Positions 13,698 through 15,526 of a stretch of 15,526 nt of DNA are shown here, in pieces (the first letter of the stretch is position 1; each line of letters starts with the position of its first letter). Source of the stretch: an uncultured Lachnospiraceae bacterium (GTDB lineage: Bacteria; Bacillota; Clostridia; Lachnospirales; Lachnospiraceae). Made by a program: the position numbers and the translations under genes. The notes below the pieces were generated by a model. It had not been told where the DNA came from and did not search any database. It was given only the letters and a program-made list of their open reading frames with translations. The stretch covers positions 1-15,526 of the forward strand of contig CAJTMZ010000099.1 of the NCBI GenBank assembly GCA_910577445.1, in the 5' to 3' direction.

Positions 13698-13724
13698 GTT
13701 ATAATAAAAAGGAAGGAGGAAGTA

Positions 13725-14492
13725 ATGGAAAGAGTAGAAGCACTAAAGCAGAAAATGCGGGATGGAAAACTGGTAAAAGGTTTCTTTTTGACTCTGACAG
13801 ACGGTATTGTGGGCGAGATTGCAGGCTATGCAGGTTACGACTATGTATGGATTGACGCGGAGCACGGTCCGCATGACCGGCAGGAAATTCTGCGCCATAT
13901 CATGGCGGCTCAGGGAAGCGGCTGCGCGGCCTTTGTGAGAGTGCCCGGCGTGGATAGAACCATGTTAAAAGCAATTCTGGATATGGGGCCTGACGGAATT
14001 ATTTTTCCCTTTGTCAATTCCGCGGAAATTGCAAAGGAAGCGGTGCGCGCATGCGCCTATCCTGATTTCGGCGGAGTCAGGGGGCAGGGACCTGTCAGAG
14101 CTATCCGGTACGGGTTGGTAAACGAGGATGAATATATTCAGGAGGCCTATGGAAAGGTGCTGAAAATCGCACAGATAGAAACCATGGAGGGCTACGAAAA
14201 TCTGGAGGAAATTCTGAAGGTGGAGGGGCTCGATTCCCTGTTTATCGGCGCGGCTGATTTGGGACGTTCCATCAGAGGGCGTAACGACGGCACAAAGCTT
14301 TCGGTAGTTTATGAGGATATCTGCAAAAGAGTCCGGGCGAAAGGAAAATATCTCGGCGTGGCTATCGGACCGGCGCCGGAGGAAGCAAAGCGTGTGAAAA
14401 ATCTGGGGGCGCAGTGGGTTGTATTCGGTCAGGATACCATCGTGCTTGCAAAAGCGCTGAAAGCTAACCTGGATGCCCTTGCAGATTATTAA
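13725..14492 (+). CDS. HpcH/HpaI-family class II aldolase (2-keto-3-deoxy sugar acid type)
   Basis: The 255-residue protein has the usual length of HpaI/GarL/RhmA aldolases, which cleave 2-keto-3-deoxy (sugar) acids to pyruvate and an aldehyde using a divalent metal. Visible are DAEHGPHD with general-base His47 (44-51), FVRVPG with pyruvate-binding Arg72 (70-75), IIFPFVNSAEIA (92-103), QIETMEG with metal ligand Glu152 (150-156), and FIGAADLGRSI with metal ligand Asp178 (173-183). The family's usual GPADLS is GAADLG here, and an extra NDG follows, so substrate range may differ from characterised members. GGAAGGAGG precedes the ATG. It is the first gene of a plus-strand unit with a PAL-like propeller and is divergent from a YesN/YesM system, which fits an inducible catabolic pathway. 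The exact sugar acid cannot be assigned. Confidence 0.92.
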   Translation: MERVEALKQKMRDGKLVKGFFLTLTDGIVGEIAGYAGYDYVWIDAEHGPHDRQEILRHIMAAQGSGCAAFVRVPGVDRTMLKAILDMGPDGIIFPFVNSAEIAKEAVRACAYPDFGGVRGQGPVRAIRYGLVNEDEYIQEAYGKVLKIAQIETMEGYENLEEILKVEGLDSLFIGAADLGRSIRGRNDGTKLSVVYEDICKRVRAKGKYLGVAIGPAPEEAKRVKNLGAQWVVFGQDTIVLAKALKANLDALADY

Positions 14493-14503
14493 GGAGTGGA
14501 AGT

Positions 14504-15490
14504 ATGGGAAAAACAGACGCAGATGACAGGAAATACGAAAACCATGGAGGCGGCGGTAATTTTACGAAAGACTTCAATAGCTCCTGTCAGGTGATTTTCC
14601 GTTCCGGTTCTTTTGAATACGCGCTTGTAAGGAACTGGGCAAAATGGCCGAATGATATGGAAAATCGCGCGGTATGCGGGATTGCCTGCACCGGCGAAGG
14701 CAATGTGATTGCAGCTACACGTTCGAAGAAATATCCCATTTGCATTTTGGATGGAGAGGGAAATCTCATAAAAGCAATCGGAGCGGATTTGGATTTTGCC
14801 AGAACCCACGGAGTGACCGTTGACAGCGACGGAACCATCTGGTGCTGCGATGATGGAAATAGCGTGGTTTATCATCTTTCCAGGGACGGAGAGCTGATTG
14901 GGCAGATGGGAGAAAAGGGCGTTTTCAGCGACAGCGGTTATGATTCCTCTGTTCGCTGGCCCCATGATTTGTACACCAATATGAGAGCGGCGGAGCCCTT
15001 TAACAGACCTACCAGAATGGCCCTCTCCCCCTGGGGAGATTACTACTGCAGCGACGGCTATGGAAATACCGCCGTACACCGCTTCGACGGGGAAGGATGT
15101 CTTTTAAGAACCTGGGGAGGCCCGGGCCGGGAGCCGGGAAAATTCCGGCTGCCTCACAGCCTTGCCTTTGACGACAGAGAAAGGGTGTGGGTCTGCGACA
15201 GGGAAAACTTCCGAATTCAGGTGTTTGACAAGGAGGGAAATTACCTGGCGGGACGGGAAAAGACAGGCTATGCGTCGGAGCTTTGCTGGCACGAAGGGTA
15301 TATGTATCTTTGTGACGGCGACGGCCAGGTGAGAATTTATGACAGAGAGCTTTGTCAGGCGGCAGTGATTGGTTATCCGGGCTGCTTTGCAAGGATTCAT
15401 TCTATCGGGATGGACGGAAAAGGAAATATTTATCTGGGAAGAATAGAAGGGGATGATTCCCTGTTTCTGCTGAAAAATATCAGTGGATAA
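14504..15490 (+). CDS. NHL-repeat beta-propeller, peptidyl-alpha-hydroxyglycine alpha-amidating lyase (PAL)-like
   Basis: The 328-residue product consists of NHL-type propeller blades. Motifs parallel those of PAL: THGVTVDSDGTIWCCDDG (101-118) with His102, NRPTRMALSPWGDYYCSDGY (157-176) with Tyr176, LPHSLAFDDRERVWVCDREN (206-225) with His208, and IHSIGMDGKGNIYLG (288-302) with His289. The three His correspond in position to the zinc-binding His of animal PAL and Tyr176 to its catalytic Tyr, so an enzymatic site is plausible. Animal PAL splits peptidyl-hydroxyglycine and is secreted; this protein has no signal peptide, and its neighbour is an aldolase, so a lyase or lactonase acting on a sugar-acid intermediate is an attractive alternative. 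It begins 11 nt after the aldolase stop with AGGAG upstream and is cotranscribed with it. The final 36 bases of the window hold nothing recognised. Confidence 0.85.
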   Translation: MGKTDADDRKYENHGGGGNFTKDFNSSCQVIFRSGSFEYALVRNWAKWPNDMENRAVCGIACTGEGNVIAATRSKKYPICILDGEGNLIKAIGADLDFARTHGVTVDSDGTIWCCDDGNSVVYHLSRDGELIGQMGEKGVFSDSGYDSSVRWPHDLYTNMRAAEPFNRPTRMALSPWGDYYCSDGYGNTAVHRFDGEGCLLRTWGGPGREPGKFRLPHSLAFDDRERVWVCDRENFRIQVFDKEGNYLAGREKTGYASELCWHEGYMYLCDGDGQVRIYDRELCQAAVIGYPGCFARIHSIGMDGKGNIYLGRIEGDDSLFLLKNISG

Positions 15491-15526
15491 AGAGTAAGAG
15501 AAGAAGTTTGTGCCCGCGCTGCACAC

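Noticed and set aside
14489..15079. Minus-strand ORF of 196 codons opposite the PAL-like gene
   Set aside because: No ribosome site or domain; the plus strand encodes clear NHL blades.

Overview
The window looks like chromosomal DNA from a low-to-mid-GC Gram-positive anaerobe of the Clostridia, most probably a gut Lachnospiraceae. This is inferred from strong GGAGG-type ribosome sites, TTGACA/TATAAT promoters, a YesM/YesN-type two-component pair, a glutamine synthetase gene followed by an ANTAR gene, and a short Cys-rich protein resembling the DUF6472 family. No rRNA, tRNA, CRISPR array, insertion sequence or phage gene was seen.

Layout. Positions 1-1933 (minus strand) hold the front of a sugar-modification operon: a NeuC-type UDP-GlcNAc 2-epimerase followed by a formyltransferase that runs off the left edge. 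A small XRE regulator (2059-2301, plus) is divergent from it. A histidine-phosphatase-family gene (2393-3082, minus, TTG start) ends at a clear terminator. Then comes a plus-strand unit of a 35-residue Cys-rich ORF, a lipoprotein of the ComEC-type metallo-beta-lactamase family and a DUF6472-like protein (3229-4483).

The centre (4579-10106) is a nitrogen-assimilation locus arranged around a divergent 374-bp control region. To the left run glnA and, one base later, an ANTAR-domain protein with a degenerate receiver. To the right run an Amt ammonium transporter fused to a PII domain and, overlapping it by one base, purF. The leader of amt-purF carries two near-identical hairpins with hexaloops AACGGC and AAAGGA (A at loop position 1, G at position 4, as in ANTAR RNA targets). 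Each overlaps the 5' arm of an intrinsic terminator. The simplest model is that the ANTAR protein made from the glnA operon relieves two stacked terminators ahead of amt-purF. This is the most interesting feature of the window.

The right part (10089-15490) is a sugar- or acid-responsive locus: a YesM-type sensor kinase and YesN/AraC-type response regulator on the minus strand, divergent from an HpcH/HpaI-type aldolase and a cytoplasmic NHL beta-propeller resembling peptidyl-alpha-hydroxyglycine alpha-amidating lyase (PAL). The sensor-kinase gene overlaps the 3' end of purF by 18 bp, tail to tail.
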